A stretch of 64,000 nt of DNA from Xestospongia muta (GCA_963693285.1 OY848917.1:26537745-26601744); one strand, 5' to 3'; counted from the first letter of the stretch, positions 19,868 through 38,629 are shown. Notes: generated by a model from the letters alone, not told the origin. A program made the numbers and translations.

Positions 19868-19930
19868 CCTCGCTGTGCGTGGGCGCATAGCGAGGGTACT
19901 GTAGTCTGTTTGTGTGTGTGTGTGTGTGTG
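19868..19930 (+). repeat. Hairpin-led repeat start with GT run
   Basis: CCTCGCT and AGCGAGG form an inverted repeat around GTGCGTGGGCGCAT, followed by a short (GT)n. It marks the abrupt start of foreign, more GC-rich DNA after the TRIM-NHL remnant, and may be the terminus of a transposable element that includes the hAT remnant downstream. Element class is not established. Confidence 0.4.
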
Positions 19931-20089
19931 TCTGTTACCAGAGTTGTTTTTTTGAACTGCTATAACTTGGCAACCGAAGCATTAGCAGCTACCAACGTTT
20001 AGCAACGAATAGAAAAGCATGTGGACTTTACAACAGTAGTGTCAAGAACATCGTCAAGGAAAACAGAAGCTTAAAACTCGCAAAAGAAT

Positions 20090-20731
20090 TTTCAGGCTGC
20101 AGAGGTCAAGTGCCGTTTCTCGAAAAGTAAAAAACTTAACGTGGAGATTTTTTAGTATGTTGTAAACAATCTCAGAGGAATACGGATTAGCAAGACAGAA
20201 GGCCGTTGGTCGAAGTAATTGTTAGAAAAGTCCTGAAAAATGTTTTGTGGACTTGGAGCGAAGTAACGCATTCAGGAAACGTCTTCAAGCACTGAAAAGA
20301 CTGCTACTAATAGATAATATATCGATTTATATTTGTACCACGGGACGTTTCCAAAGAAGGTTTCATCTTCAAGTTACAATAAATTTTATATATGAAATAT
20401 TGATAGATTTTTTCAGGCTGCAGAGGTCAAGTGCCGTTTCTCGAAAAGTAAAAAATTTAACGTGGAGATTTTTTAGTATGTTGTAAACAATCTCAGAGGA
20501 ATACGGATCAGCAAGACAGAAGGCTGTTGGTCGAAGTAATCGTTAGAAAAGTTCTGAAAAATGTTTTGTGGACTTGGAGCGAAGTAACGCATTCAGGAAA
20601 CGTCTCCAAGCACTGAAAAGACTGCTACTAATAGATAATATATCGATTTATATTTGTACCACGGGACGTTTCCAAATAAGGTTTCATCTTCAAGTTACAA
20701 TAAATTTTGTATATGAATTACAAAATTACGA
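20090..20731 (+). repeat. 321-bp tandem duplication
   Basis: Two direct copies (about 20090-20410 and 20411-20731) are nearly identical. Both contain CAGGCTGCAGAGGTCAAG (20093, 20414), GTTTTGTGGACTTGGAGCG (20240, 20561) and ATAATATATCGATTTATATT. Short plus-strand frames in them have no recognised domain. They probably belong to the transposon that carries the hAT fragment. Confidence 0.7.
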
Positions 20732-20989
20732 AACCCAACCATTTCTGATTTGGCTGCTGCAGAAGATGTTTCTCCAAATATTGACCGTTGTGCATGGTGG
20801 AAGAGACATGAAGCGGAGCTTCCTACCTGGTCTAAAGCGTGCCGATGTACATTACTGTTACAACCTTCATCAAGTGCTGCAGAGAGAGCTTTCTCAATTC
20901 TGTCGAATTCATTCAATGAAAAGCAAACTACAGCATTGCAAGACTATATTGAGACCTCTGTGATGCTACAATACAATGATGTACTCTAA
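20718..20989 (+). pseudogene. hAT transposase C-terminal (dimerisation domain) remnant
   Basis: The plus strand encodes ISDLAAAEDVSPNIDRCAWW, then KRHEAELPTWSKACR, PSSSAAERAFSILS and ALQDYIETSVMLQYN. This is the hAT-family dimerisation signature (W+ ... LP.L...A ... P.SSA.SER.FS). The stop is at 20987. The catalytic DDE part and zinc finger are missing upstream, where the 321-bp duplication lies instead. It is a truncated transposon gene. Confidence 0.8.
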
Positions 20990-21239
20990 TATTTATAAGA
21001 ATAATGGACATTTCATATGGAATAATATGTATTATTAAAATTGAATAATTGAATTTCTTAAAGAATTAAAGAATAGAATAATCTGAAAAATTTGTAGCAT
21101 AATTGGGGAAGGCCTATACATGTCCTTATAAATGTTTACACTATGCCTACTCTCATAGCAATTCTCTAATATAATTAACGTCGTATTCACCAATTAACTA
21201 CTACTATAATTAAAGTATGGAATGGATGACCAGAAGCAG

Positions 21240-22210
21240 CTAACAAACATACAATTCAATCAGATCTATTGGAGTAGCTTCATTAGGATATCCTTCACTA
21301 CTACACAGCCTTAGTTCAAGATCATCAGTAGTTGATTAATCAAGGGACTTTATAAACCATGGCATATTAGGAGATGTACAACAGGGATATTCCATGTAAT
21401 CACATTGGTTACCATCCCAAAGTGGATCATTATAATAAAAGAATTGACTATTCCAGATAGGAACACCAAACTCACAGTAGTAGTCATTACTAACATACTG
21501 TGGTATAGTATATAAGCTAACACAGTTGTTACATGGACAATCCAAAAATTCAGTTTCATTTTCATCTTGATTGACTACGAATGTCCAAATATGTTGAACA
21601 GGGTTTGTACCATGTGTATTAATAGATACACCAATAACATAAGAACCTTCAAGTGAAGGAGATCCACGATTGTTTCAATTGAATATATACCATCAAGAAC
21701 ATGGTATTGGTATCTTCTGGCTCTTCCACACACTTCAGAATAGCTAGCTCAGACCAAAATTAGAGAAAAAAGCTAAATTACAGCCACCACTTGATGAATA
21801 AGGTCAATCACAAAGTGGATGGGTAATATTTTCAAAGTTATAACATTTTAGTTCATTTGGACAGATATTTCCAGGTTCATTCATGTTAATATATCCTACT
21901 CTCATCCATCCACCCTTACCATCACATTGACGCTCCATATCACAGTAGACAGAGATTAGTGAGCCATTAGTAGTTGGTACTGTATAGTACCTAGACAATG
22001 CTGAACTGTTACTGTTTAAGATATGAAAGCAGCTAGAATTTAGATATTGATAAATTTCATCAAACTGATCCAATAGCTCATTGTAATATTGAGTCTCAAA
22101 GTTGTTATGACACACATCAGATATCTTATCAAATATCTTGGATGCGTAGGTAGAACTACATACCATTGTTAAAGTACTTCTGTCCAATATATGTAATGTA
22201 CATATAATGT
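21240..22210 (-). pseudogene. Fibrinogen-like pseudogene (nearly full domain)
   Basis: It covers most of the fibrinogen-like gene from about residue 70 to the stop (TAG at 21240-21242; end YVC instead of YVR). Open pieces at 22229-21804 and 21545-21336 lie in different frames. Breaks occur near 21545-21560, 21680 and 21750. The signal-peptide exon region is replaced beyond about 22210. Transcription of a functional protein is unlikely. Confidence 0.8.
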
Positions 22211-23397
22211 GATAGAAAGAAGATGACAAGGGAAGGATGATATTTTATAGGGTTATCATGCACCGATGCTTAGAAAAATAGAGGGATATTTTTTTGTAAA
22301 AATATAATAAAATGTTAAATGAAGTGGATGTCATACAGTATGTATATATATTTAGTTTGGTGTATGGATTGGAAGATTTAGGAACATACTCAATTTAACA
22401 ATTTTGACTTTTAGATCCTCTTTATATAAAAATATAATGTACATGTTATTCAACATACATGTACATATAGTCACTTTCTTGCCACAAAATGTTTATATGA
22501 TCATTGTACATGTAAGCTATAACAAGTTGAAATAATTACATAGCTTCTGTAATAATAGTTATAGGATTTAGACTTTAGCAATATGTTAAGATTATTATAA
22601 CAATAGAAATTACTAATTTTACTGTAATAATTAGCATTGGAACAAGTGAAATTTATATTATGAGATATAACTAAACCATAAATTGTAAGTAGGTCACATT
22701 GACTATAATACATATTTGGAGATTGATTTTGATCATAACATGACTATTATGCTTGCTATAGAATTGATTGCCATATAATTTCATGCATCACTTCCATCTG
22801 CAAAAACAAAATGAACACAGTATAATTATTATCACATACATGTTGCAGTACAATGTATTAAACTATAATTTATCAATTATAATTCTCTTACATACAATTA
22901 GTTTACTTTTTTAATAAATGAACAAGTTTTAAGTCATATAACTCAATCTTAATCAGACAGGTGATACAACTACCTATGTAGGAATGAAATGATGTTTTTT
23001 GAATTTATTCTTCATATTCTGTTTGCTCTCAATTAAATATAAAACTATGAAGTTTTTGAACTTTGTTTTTAGGAGAAACCTATGATTTTACATACAGTAT
23101 CTGCTTTTACAAGTCTAATCTTATACACAAGCAAATAAAAGTAGTGATTTTACAGAGGTTGGAATTGAGCAATTCCTGCTTACATGAGGCATAATTTTAT
23201 TTGTTTTGATTGAGTTGTAATTATATTCATGACAAAATAAAATAAAATTTTTCCACCATCCCAATATTTATCTAAACCTAATGTCATGTAGCAGTGAATT
23301 TCTCTCTGCCTGTTATGATCTTATGTTAATATACATAATTAATAAACTAATAATATAAGAATTCTGTATAATGATCATGCAAAACACACACACACAC
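22211..23397. other. AT-rich intergenic DNA
   Basis: No gene, RNA or clear repeat is supported. Only short random frames occur (for example 22501-22713). A CACACACACACA run lies at 23386-23397. Confidence 0.45.
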
Positions 23398-23592
23398 TCA
23401 AAAATGTACAATAATAACACAAAACACAAAAATGTACAATAATAACAGGCACACTGATAAACTTAGAGGTTTGCTGATCCTCTCCATAAATAGAAGATCC
23501 ATGTTTGCTTTTTTTACTTCTTCAGCCAGTTTGTCATAATTTTTTCCAGCTTGAAGTGTGACAAAATCTGCAGTTCCAGTAGATCTATTCAT
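23398..23592 (-). other. Possible orphan coding segment
   Basis: The minus-strand frame encodes STGTADFVTLQAGKNYDKLA, then EEVKKANMDLLFMERISKP. This is balanced, soluble-looking protein sequence that stands out from the AT-rich noise, and it then runs into a hydrophobic low-complexity tail. It may be one exon or a fragment of a lost gene. No family is recognised. Confidence 0.25.
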
Positions 23593-23717
23593 CTCTTCAG
23601 TAACTTAAACTCACAGTACAATAAAATAAATATTTAATAATTTTTTATGAAATATTTATTTAATTATACAATATAATAATGTTCACACATAATACATATT
23701 ATATGAAATAGTCAAAA

Positions 23718-25874
23718 TTAGTATTTTAACACTTTTGATCTATCCCATTCTGCTACATAGATATATCCTGTTTGATCAATAAAGACACCAAGTGGAAAAT
23801 GTTTATTACGAAATGAATGCAAGAGAGTTTTATCAGTTCCATGAAATACAAGTATACTATTGCCTTTGGTATATGGTGTGTGGTTACTCACAACACAATC
23901 ACCATTCTTCATAAAAGCAATACCACCAACACTCTCTACAATACCACTACCATATTGTCCAATATAATGTCCAACAGAAGAAAATATCTCAGTAATACCT
24001 GCAGTTGTTCCAACATGAATGTTACCAGTACTATCAGTTGATATATCTCGTAGATTAGACTGACACTTCACCATTATTGTTCTAACAAAAGATAAGTCAG
24101 ATTGAAGTACCTGAACACGTTTGTTAGCACAATCAGCTACATAAAGTAACTCATTTTTACCAAAGTGCAATCCCATTGGCCAACTAAATTGTAATTCACC
24201 AGATCCCTTCTCTCCCACTGATGTGATAAATTTCCCATCTAAAGTAGCCTTTACTATCTTATTAGTACCAGCACTAGCTATATACATAATGTTATTAGCT
24301 TTATCTACAGCAATACCTCTAGCCACTTCTATGTTTAATTTATCAGCAGGAATAGTGTGAGCTATCTCTCCTTTGTCATTATAGACTACAATAGAGCCAT
24401 CATCAAAAGTAACATAAATATTTCCTTCATCATCGACATAAAGATAGGCTGGGTTTAGTTTAGTAGACACAGTAAGTATTGGTTCCTTTATTTTGCTATA
24501 GTCACGTACATTGATACTATATGGACTGTCTTTGATATTGTCATTGTATAGCTGTACATGAAGTAAATAACTACCTTCAGATGTGGGTGGGTCAATGATC
24601 AACTCATATCTTCCTTCTTCTTTATAATGTACACTAACCTCACTGACATTTGATGATGACTTGTCAGTTACCTTTGAATGGATGATATGTTCTTCCACTG
24701 TAGCCTTCTTTCCTGTTTTATCACAAATCTCAAGAACAAGAGAACATTTACCACTATTTGGTATACCAATTGGTTGTTTAGGATTGATGTCTACTAGACT
24801 GCAATCTAACGAAGAACATGAAGTAAGTTTAATGATATCTGATAGTACAGGCTTTGGATCTAATGTACAGTAGATATTATCATTACTAACTGCTTCAAGT
24901 TTAGTTCCCTCCACTTGTTTCATTAATGAGCTCATCACTTCACTCAAGGTACATTTAATAGCTAGAAACTCTGTTGGAGAAAACTCTTCACTAGCTTCAC
25001 TACATGTACTCATAACACACTCAATGTCACTAACAAGTTCATTCAAACTATCTAATTGAGTCTGTAAAGGACTACTTTTAGTTAAAGCAAAAACATCAAC
25101 CTCCTTTAGTAGCTCTTCATGACGTTTCTCTAAGGCAGCAATAATAGACTGGAATATATCATTGATGTGACTTTTAATAGCCTCTCTATGATTTGTAATA
25201 GACAACATGACAGACTTTACCTTCTCTTTTGACTGAGATACTGTCGAGTGTGCTTTCTTTAATGATGGAAGTGAATTAGTAATGTCAGCATTTTCTACTT
25301 TCACAGCTTCTTGTATACGACAATACTTGTGTTCTTTGTGTTCAAACATGTAACACTCATGACATATCAAACTACTACATGTAGTACAGTAGTACTCAAG
25401 GACTTTACCAGGATGATCAATACAGTAAACTAGTGAAGATGTTAATGATGTTGATATGTTTGTTAGAGCTTCCACTTTGTGATCACGAAGACCTCGCATG
25501 CTTTTATGATGCTTAATACAAAGTGAACAAAGACCAGCATCACATTGATGACAGTATGCTTCAACCTGCTCTTTGCTATCACAACTACCACAAGATTGCT
25601 CAGATTGAATCTTAGCTAAACGGCGAGTAATTGCTGCTTCGTTTTCGAGTCGTACATGTCGAGGTAAACGATGCGGGGGATGTGGACTGACCTTGTGACA
25701 AGTGGGACAAGTAGTTTTCTCTTCGTTTTCTTTAACGACAGAGTCTAAACATGATTTACAGAACGTGTGAAGACAATGGAGAAGACGAGGATCACGATAA
25801 TAACCACCACAAAGTTTACAGTTAGTGGAAGTACTAGAGGGAACAGGAGCAGCAGGGATACCACTAGTAGCCAT
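23718..25874 (-). CDS. TRIM-NHL protein (RING, B-boxes, coiled coil, filamin-like domain, NHL repeats)
   Basis: A single-exon gene encoding 718 aa. The start is the ATG at 25874 in strong context (AAGATGG); the frame extends upstream only through GTG. Order of domains: RING finger near residues 19-60 (CKLC, CLHTFCKSCL, CPTC), B-box 1 ~95-130 (CGSC, CHQC, CSLC), B-box 2 ~145-185 (CIDHPG, CTTC, CHECYMFEHKEHKY), coiled coil ~200-320, filamin/ABP280-like domain ~365-460 (CSLVLEICDKTGKKATV, GRYELIIDPPTSEGSYLLHV), then about six NHL repeats (ARGIAVDKANNIMYIA, GLHFGKNELLYVADCANKRV, GVFIDQTGYIYVAEW) to the end. By family, it is probably an E3 ubiquitin ligase of the TRIM2/3/71 type with a beta-propeller for substrate or RNA. 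The lack of introns and the nearby broken copies suggest expansion by duplication or retroposition. Confidence 0.88.
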   Translation of the reverse strand: MATSGIPAAPVPSSTSTNCKLCGGYYRDPRLLHCLHTFCKSCLDSVVKENEEKTTCPTCHKVSPHPPHRLPRHVRLENEAAITRRLAKIQSEQSCGSCDSKEQVEAYCHQCDAGLCSLCIKHHKSMRGLRDHKVEALTNISTSLTSSLVYCIDHPGKVLEYYCTTCSSLICHECYMFEHKEHKYCRIQEAVKVENADITNSLPSLKKAHSTVSQSKEKVKSVMLSITNHREAIKSHINDIFQSIIAALEKRHEELLKEVDVFALTKSSPLQTQLDSLNELVSDIECVMSTCSEASEEFSPTEFLAIKCTLSEVMSSLMKQVEGTKLEAVSNDNIYCTLDPKPVLSDIIKLTSCSSLDCSLVDINPKQPIGIPNSGKCSLVLEICDKTGKKATVEEHIIHSKVTDKSSSNVSEVSVHYKEEGRYELIIDPPTSEGSYLLHVQLYNDNIKDSPYSINVRDYSKIKEPILTVSTKLNPAYLYVDDEGNIYVTFDDGSIVVYNDKGEIAHTIPADKLNIEVARGIAVDKANNIMYIASAGTNKIVKATLDGKFITSVGEKGSGELQFSWPMGLHFGKNELLYVADCANKRVQVLQSDLSFVRTIMVKCQSNLRDISTDSTGNIHVGTTAGITEIFSSVGHYIGQYGSGIVESVGGIAFMKNGDCVVSNHTPYTKGNSILVFHGTDKTLLHSFRNKHFPLGVFIDQTGYIYVAEWDRSKVLKY

Positions 25875-26740
25875 CTTAGCAGGGAACTCAGCCACACCTT
25901 CAAGTATGTTGCCAGTGGCAACAAAGTTCTATTTAAAGTGCACCAACAAATTTTAGGCGTGCTTTACTGGAAGAACGGACGAAATAAGAACAACTAGAGT
26001 CTGACTGGAATCTGTTATCATATACTAGTAGAGAGTACACTTCTCATTTTCTCACCTCCTTATTATAATGATACTTGTATAACTGATCTCTGATCTTATC
26101 CAATTTATCAAACTCTAGTCTTGTACATGTTATGTATTCAGCTGATATAGAAAAGATTAAAGGCTGTTAAGTATCACACAGATTGATTAGGTCAAACAAA
26201 GGATCTGTTAGAAAGATAGTGTTTTAATTTCATAAGTTTAGACATATATAAGGTCTGGTAAATTAGTTAGGTTGTTTTGATTGAACATTGATCAAGTTTT
26301 GTTACACTAAATATAGTCTTCTTTTAAAAAAAAACAGGTAAATGACTGTACATTTGCCAATTCACAATAGCAACAATAAAACTAAGAGATCAGGGAGCAA
26401 TCATAAGACTTGATAATTTTGTCATACTTAATTTTTGTGGGTATATCACACCAATGAGGTCATATTAAAATGGTATAGACCTGAGAACAATTCAAAATCA
26501 ACAGCATCCACTTTTATACCACACAACAAAACTTCATGAAGATCAATTAATAATATATAAATAAACATTACAAGAACTGGACTTTCCCATCCTTAGCTCA
26601 AAATAACATAAATACTAGTATTAACAAGTACATGACACTTAATGACTAATAAATGGAAAATATTATGTAGTTAACAAACTCATGTTGAATGACATATGCT
26701 CGTAATATCATACAATGTACTAGATTGTGATTTGATTAGA
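25875..26740. other. 5' flank of TRIM-NHL gene and AT-rich spacer
   Basis: About 25875-26300 is shared with the 5' flank of the TRIM-NHL pseudogene (18271-18720) and probably holds the promoter. The remainder has no recognisable content. Confidence 0.45.
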
Positions 26741-26744
26741 ACTT

Positions 26745-27215
26745 AAGGTTCATCTGTAACTAAATAAGAGATATCTGAAGATTGTTCCATTGAATCAGGA
26801 GATAGATCTGAATTTGTACTTACATAACTATTTGATGTATTGTACCTTTTTCTGACATTGTCTATATGGCAGTGAACAATATTGTCAAGGCATGAATTTG
26901 AAGAGGTAAGAGAAGGGACTAGTTCTCTCTATTACGATTTCTGTTACCACATTTAAGCCAGTAAATCTAAAATCTTTAGCATACGCCATTTCATCAACTT
27001 CAAACCCTCATAATGGTTTCTTTACATTGTTAGCTTTTGTTTGCTTCTCTTGTTGAGCTTCCACTATTTTGGTTACATCTGGAAAGAGCATAATTATCTA
27101 GAAGAGATCTTGGTCTATGTTCTAGTGAGAACTCAAATGGTACAATACCTATAATGGTATGTTGTGTGATCTGTTAGGTAAATTTGGATATAGCTTCTCT
27201 TATATCTTCATATCC
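26745..27215 (-). pseudogene. Gypsy-type retrotransposon pol fragment (integrase C-terminal end)
   Basis: Read on the minus strand with frame breaks, the sequence shows HRPRSLLDN, VEAQQEKQTKANNVKKPL, then FEVDEMAYAKDF and VTEIVIERTSPFSYLFK, followed by a remnant of the HVDxxR motif. This order is the usual C-terminal tail of Metaviridae (Gypsy) integrases. Stops and frameshifts are frequent; no LTR was seen. It is an old inactive copy. Confidence 0.6.
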
Positions 27216-27216
27216 A

Positions 27217-27305
27217 TATCATATCACAATAGACAGAGATTAGTGAGCCATTAGAAGCTGGTAATGTATAGTACCCAGACAATGCTGAACTGTTATTGTT
27301 AAAAA
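27217..27305 (-). pseudogene. Fibrinogen-like gene fragment, ~90 bp
   Basis: The segment CATATCACAATAGACAGAGA through GAAGCTGGTAATGTATAGTA and CCAGACAATGCTGAACTGTT matches, on the minus strand, the GYYTIPASNGSLITVYCDM coding stretch. It is the smallest remnant of the family here and lies directly against the Gypsy fragment. Confidence 0.65.
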
Positions 27306-28021
27306 TTGAGAGATTTAAATTTGATCATTAATCTTATTTATATCAATTTAAAAACTGATTGGTTGATTTAAACTAACAATAACAATAACAATACATGTAC
27401 ATTGAATAACTTGTGATAATGACACTTAAATCATGACAAAATAGAGATAACAAAATATAGATTGTTAAATGTTTTTATAAAAATATGTTATAAGAAAAGA
27501 TTGTGACATTTACATTTTTTAATAGTTCTCGTCAGTGATAATTAATAATTCCATTTGTTAAAAAGGTAATTAAACTCTAGGATATAAGCTATGTATTAAT
27601 AGATATGATTTTTTAAACACAATTAGCTTGACATTGTCATGTGTTTGTGAATTTTAGTTGTTAATTTTAATAAATATCAAATCCTTGAAATTAGCAAGAT
27701 TCCACTAGTTTATCATAATGGAGTCACTATTGGAACAATCATTAGATGATTTTGCAATTACATTTTTGACATTCTTCATTGTGATCATGTATATATTTGA
27801 TAAATACTTATTTGTCTCAATGTTAATAGGTAAATTTCTGTAAATTTCTTTATAACAAAATATTAAATATTAATTTATTGTAATTTCAATGTAAAACTAT
27901 CACAACATTTATAATGATTTGACACATTTCACTTGTTTATTCTTTACTTAAACTTCAGAGTTACATTTTACAATTGTTATTTTATAATTATTCCAAAACA
28001 GCCCCAGCTAACAATTGAAGT
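27306..28021. other. AT-rich intergenic DNA, 3' of the kinase gene
   Basis: A short partial match to the CACTGTAA MITE arm (AAAAACTGATTGGTTGATTT, 27349-27368) is present. No gene is seen. Confidence 0.45.
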
Positions 28022-34675
<6,654 letters not shown>

Positions 34676-34800
34676 ATCGAGAAATTACAAAACGTCTTCT
34701 TTTGCTTATCGTTGAGTGTCTGAGCTTCTGTGTGCGACTTAGTACAACAACGTTTCCTGTTCAAAATGGCCGATCCAGCGTTTGCAATTTTAATTGCTTA
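34676..34800 (-). promoter_or_regulatory. Probable promoter region of the kinase gene
   Basis: This region is immediately upstream of the predicted start, with less extreme A+T and several CpGs. It contains CAAAATGGCCG near 34762, resembling the AAnATGGC core of YY1-type promoter elements. Assigned by position and composition only. Confidence 0.3.
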
Positions 34801-37800
34801 AAAGTGTTGATGTTCTTTCATATTATAAATAGTTTAGTCTGCTGCACTATTAAACATTGGGATGCCGGCGCCTATCCTATGTTTTTATTTTAATTTGTCA
34901 CTTTGTGTTATTATTAGTGCAATAATAGTTTCACTTTGTAATGAACATATGGTATATGAATGTGATAATTTTAAATGATGTGACTACTAGTGACTGTTTG
35001 TTTTGTTATTTGACTATAATGCAATTTATTGCAATTAATGTGCTTGACTTATGGAAGTAACTCAAACACTTGATACTTACATAATGTTACTGTTGATAAT
35101 TTATTTGTATGTGTTTTATGTTTAATAGTCTGTTTAGTTTAATAGCTGTGTCTGTTCTTCTCCTGTTTTAGTTGTAGTTACTTCATTTTCATGATTCCTA
35201 CTAATCACACTGACAAGATAGCTTGATGAATACATATGGTAGAAATATATGTCATTTGAAGCTTCTACATCAGGTATTTTAACTACAAGGCGACATCTGA
35301 TGTTAAGTGTATTAGAGAAATGGGAAAAAGAAAATGGGTTTAGGGTTTAATTAGTTTAAGGATAGTCTCATGTCCAGATGTTCATTCTCTTAATTTGAGA
35401 ATGCATCAAAGCAATCAAAGTAATAGTGAGTATGTATGAATGTAATATACCTAATTCTTGTACAACATACAAATATAACATACACAAATTTGCACTTGAT
35501 GTAAACTTAAATGTGACCTGACTTGCAATTAGGTCAAGACATTTTAGTTGGATTGTGTTGCAATACTTTCGAGATTATTCATTTAAGTCTAAGGTACTTT
35601 GTTGCTTAAGGAGATTAATAATAAGAGCAGGAAAGATTCCTCGAGGAAGTGGTTTCATTTCAAAAAGAATCCATGTTCTTAAAAAATAACATCTAATTTT
35701 CTCTAAGTTGTCTGATGTTGAAAGGACACTGGAAAGATTTTTCCTTTCCTATTAGAGGTGGAATAATAAAGATATCTTTCATCAACCTTAAAAAATCATC
35801 ATCTGTAAACTTTCCAGTAAATCTATTTAAGAGATGATCTAAAATAGATCATGTAAATTAAGGCACCTTCACTCTTAAGTTAATCGTGAACATCATCAGA
35901 TAGAATAATATTAATTTCCTCAAATGATCAACAGCATCAACAAAGGAAATATTAATTAATTCTGATAGCTTATTAAATAATGATTGAGGGTAAATGAATA
36001 CAGAGGATTTTAGGGAAATACTAGAGAACTGTCAAATTATGGTAGTACATGAGTAATGCCTCGACCTCATTAGGCTTCATTGTTAGTAACTCCCTTCAAT
36101 CCTCAAATATAGCTTACAACCATGACCATTCTTCTTTTGAAACTTTTCTAGATCCAAGATAATCAAAAACTATTGAATATATATGATAGCTTCAATGTAA
36201 GACCTACAAGCAATGCTACGAATAAACTTGAACTTTTATTGTTCAGGAGCACCATGGGCAATTGTGTTATTAGAAAGAATTACCTTCTTTTTGCCTTCAC
36301 TATAATTGAGCCTCATATCATGAAACTTTCTTACAATGGACGAAGAGCACAATTTTTCTGATTTAAGGTCTCTCCTTTGTATTTCTCCACTTTATAGTAG
36401 AAAGTACCAAGAACAAGAAAGGAGAAAGGTTTGTAGTAAGAACACGTGATATGGATATTCTTTAAATGTGGCTAGTCGGTTGACACTAATAATGAAATAA
36501 CGATTCCAGAATTTGCACGTTGGTGATCTGGCGTTCCACTGGTTCTCCAATCAACATACCTTTAAAGTTAAAATAAAGGTTGGGACTATTCCTAGTTTCT
36601 CATTTAACAGAGCGTGAGTATACTAATTGGATTATGCCTAAAAATGCTGCTTGACCAACTGAATCTACCACACAAACCCAGTATGACTACTGATAGAGTT
36701 CTAGGGACTCTCCTCAATATACAGTGGGCAATTTTTTAACAATTTCACTATTTATAGGGTTTAGAGTTTAGATAACAATTTCTTTTGTTTTTGGTTGAAA
36801 CTATCGTCTAAAGCCTAGAATTAAAAGTCTAAACTCTAATGTTTTAAGCAAAGGTCTAATATCATCGGGATGCTACATCGCCGGTTAGTCATCTTTCTCG
36901 AGTCTCTTCTTAGTCTTCTGCATCGCTGATCGCATATTCATACACGTGCTATAATTACAATTCTAAGTCATTGTCATGTGATACGAGAAATCTGATTGGC
37001 GCGCTAAAATTCCTGCACTGTTCACCCAAAGGAAATGCTGGTACGGAGATTATCATTCTTGGGGTTGTTGTGGAAATAAACGCCAATGAACCATAACAAG
37101 TTAACAGCTTAGAACTGGATTTATACTAACTACCTAGTTGGTTGTACAGAATATATCAATCAACCAACCATGGAAGATGTTATTTTATCATTGAGCTAAC
37201 TATATAGGGAATTATATGTGTTTTATTAATGTGGAACTGTAATTAAGCATCACAAATTCCATCATTTGTTGTATGTAGTATTATGTTTGCTGGTACACAC
37301 AATTATCTAATCAGGTCAGTTGCTAATATTTTTGACAAATATAACTAATCTGTCTCTCTACCTCTTCACAATATGGTTTAAATTAGTGGAAAAGTCTTTG
37401 AAGGCTACTTTGTCGTTTCGTAAATTATGTTTGGGAAATGACACCACAAACATATGTGTTGCAGTTCTGTTACGTCATAGATAATATTATCTATTATCTA
37501 TGGTTACATTAAGCTATAATCACATTATAACCAGAACTAATCATAGCATATTGAACATACATTGTATGGTATGCTATGACATAAACAACAGTTAATTACA
37601 TACTGGAGTTGCTGCCCACATGCAGGCTTGTTTTACATCATAAGACATTGTATATCAGCATATACCCTTTACCAGTTACGATATAACCTATAGATATAAA
37701 TTTTTATTTGTTCAAATTGATTTAACTTTATGAATAGAATTGAGGTTTTTTTAAGATTCAATTTATTTTTAGTAAACACATCTATTAAGGTCAGATCAGT

Positions 37801-38629
37801 TTACAATATAACAAGGTAACTACATCCTGGCTCAAATTTAATTATTAATAAGAAAGTGGATGTTCTGAAGTTGTGCTAATGATAGTACAGTTAAGATCAA
37901 ATGTATTTTTGGTAATGCTCTTTTCACAGCACTTTACAATATAACAAAGTATATACATGTGTACCTCACAATTAGTTATTCATTTTAAGTTAGCAAACTA
38001 CAGAAGAATGTTCTGAAGCTGTACCATTCTATTGTTCAAACAATCCTGGCCATATAACTGAAGAAATATAGCAGTGTTTAATGTCAGCAAAAGTCAATGT
38101 CAAAGAGCTTGTAAATATGTAAATATTGTGTTACATTGCATAACAGTAATTAAGAAGTTATCCAAACTTTACACTGTAGACATGTATAATCTATAGCATT
38201 ACATATGTATATACGTATGTATGTATGTATGTACACACACACGCACACACACACGCACACACACACAGAAACACACACACACACACACATGAACACAAAC
38301 ACACCTATATATATATATCTGCAAAAATAGAAGGATAGATATGGTACTATGATGTTGTGATAGTTTAACAGCTATATTTTAAATTGATGAGATATTTATT
38401 TTATTGCCATGTAACAATGTCTGTAAAGTCTCCGACTATGTTTACAAATTGGCTGTTCCAATAAGAAATTACAGCAAAATATATCCTGACTATGATGTTA
38501 TTTTCGCCATGTAACGTTAATACTGTTGCCAGGAAACAGCTTATCAATATATTACAATGCCGGATGTGCCCAGGATGCATACATGAATTTGCCTTCCAAT
38601 GTAGCAAATACGGCACCATTTCAAACAAT
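34801..38629. other. Intergenic DNA between kinase gene and SDR array
   Basis: No gene is supported to about 36850. Bases about 36890-37080 have higher CpG (GCGCGCTAAAATTCC). From about 37020 to 38629 the sequence resembles the DNA upstream of SDR units 2 and 6 (for example CTAACTATATAGGGA, ACACTACAAACATAT-like and ATATAACCTATAGATAT blocks), so it is the upstream flank of unit 1. A microsatellite (TATG)n/(AC)n lies at 38215-38300. Confidence 0.5.

Noticed and set aside
23718..25895. Start at 25895 for the TRIM-NHL gene
   Set aside because: That codon is GTG. The first ATG in frame, at 25874, has a strong translation context.
38215..38300. CRISPR-like short repeats
   Set aside because: Simple TATG/AC microsatellite without spacers; the same applies to all other short tandem tracts in the window.
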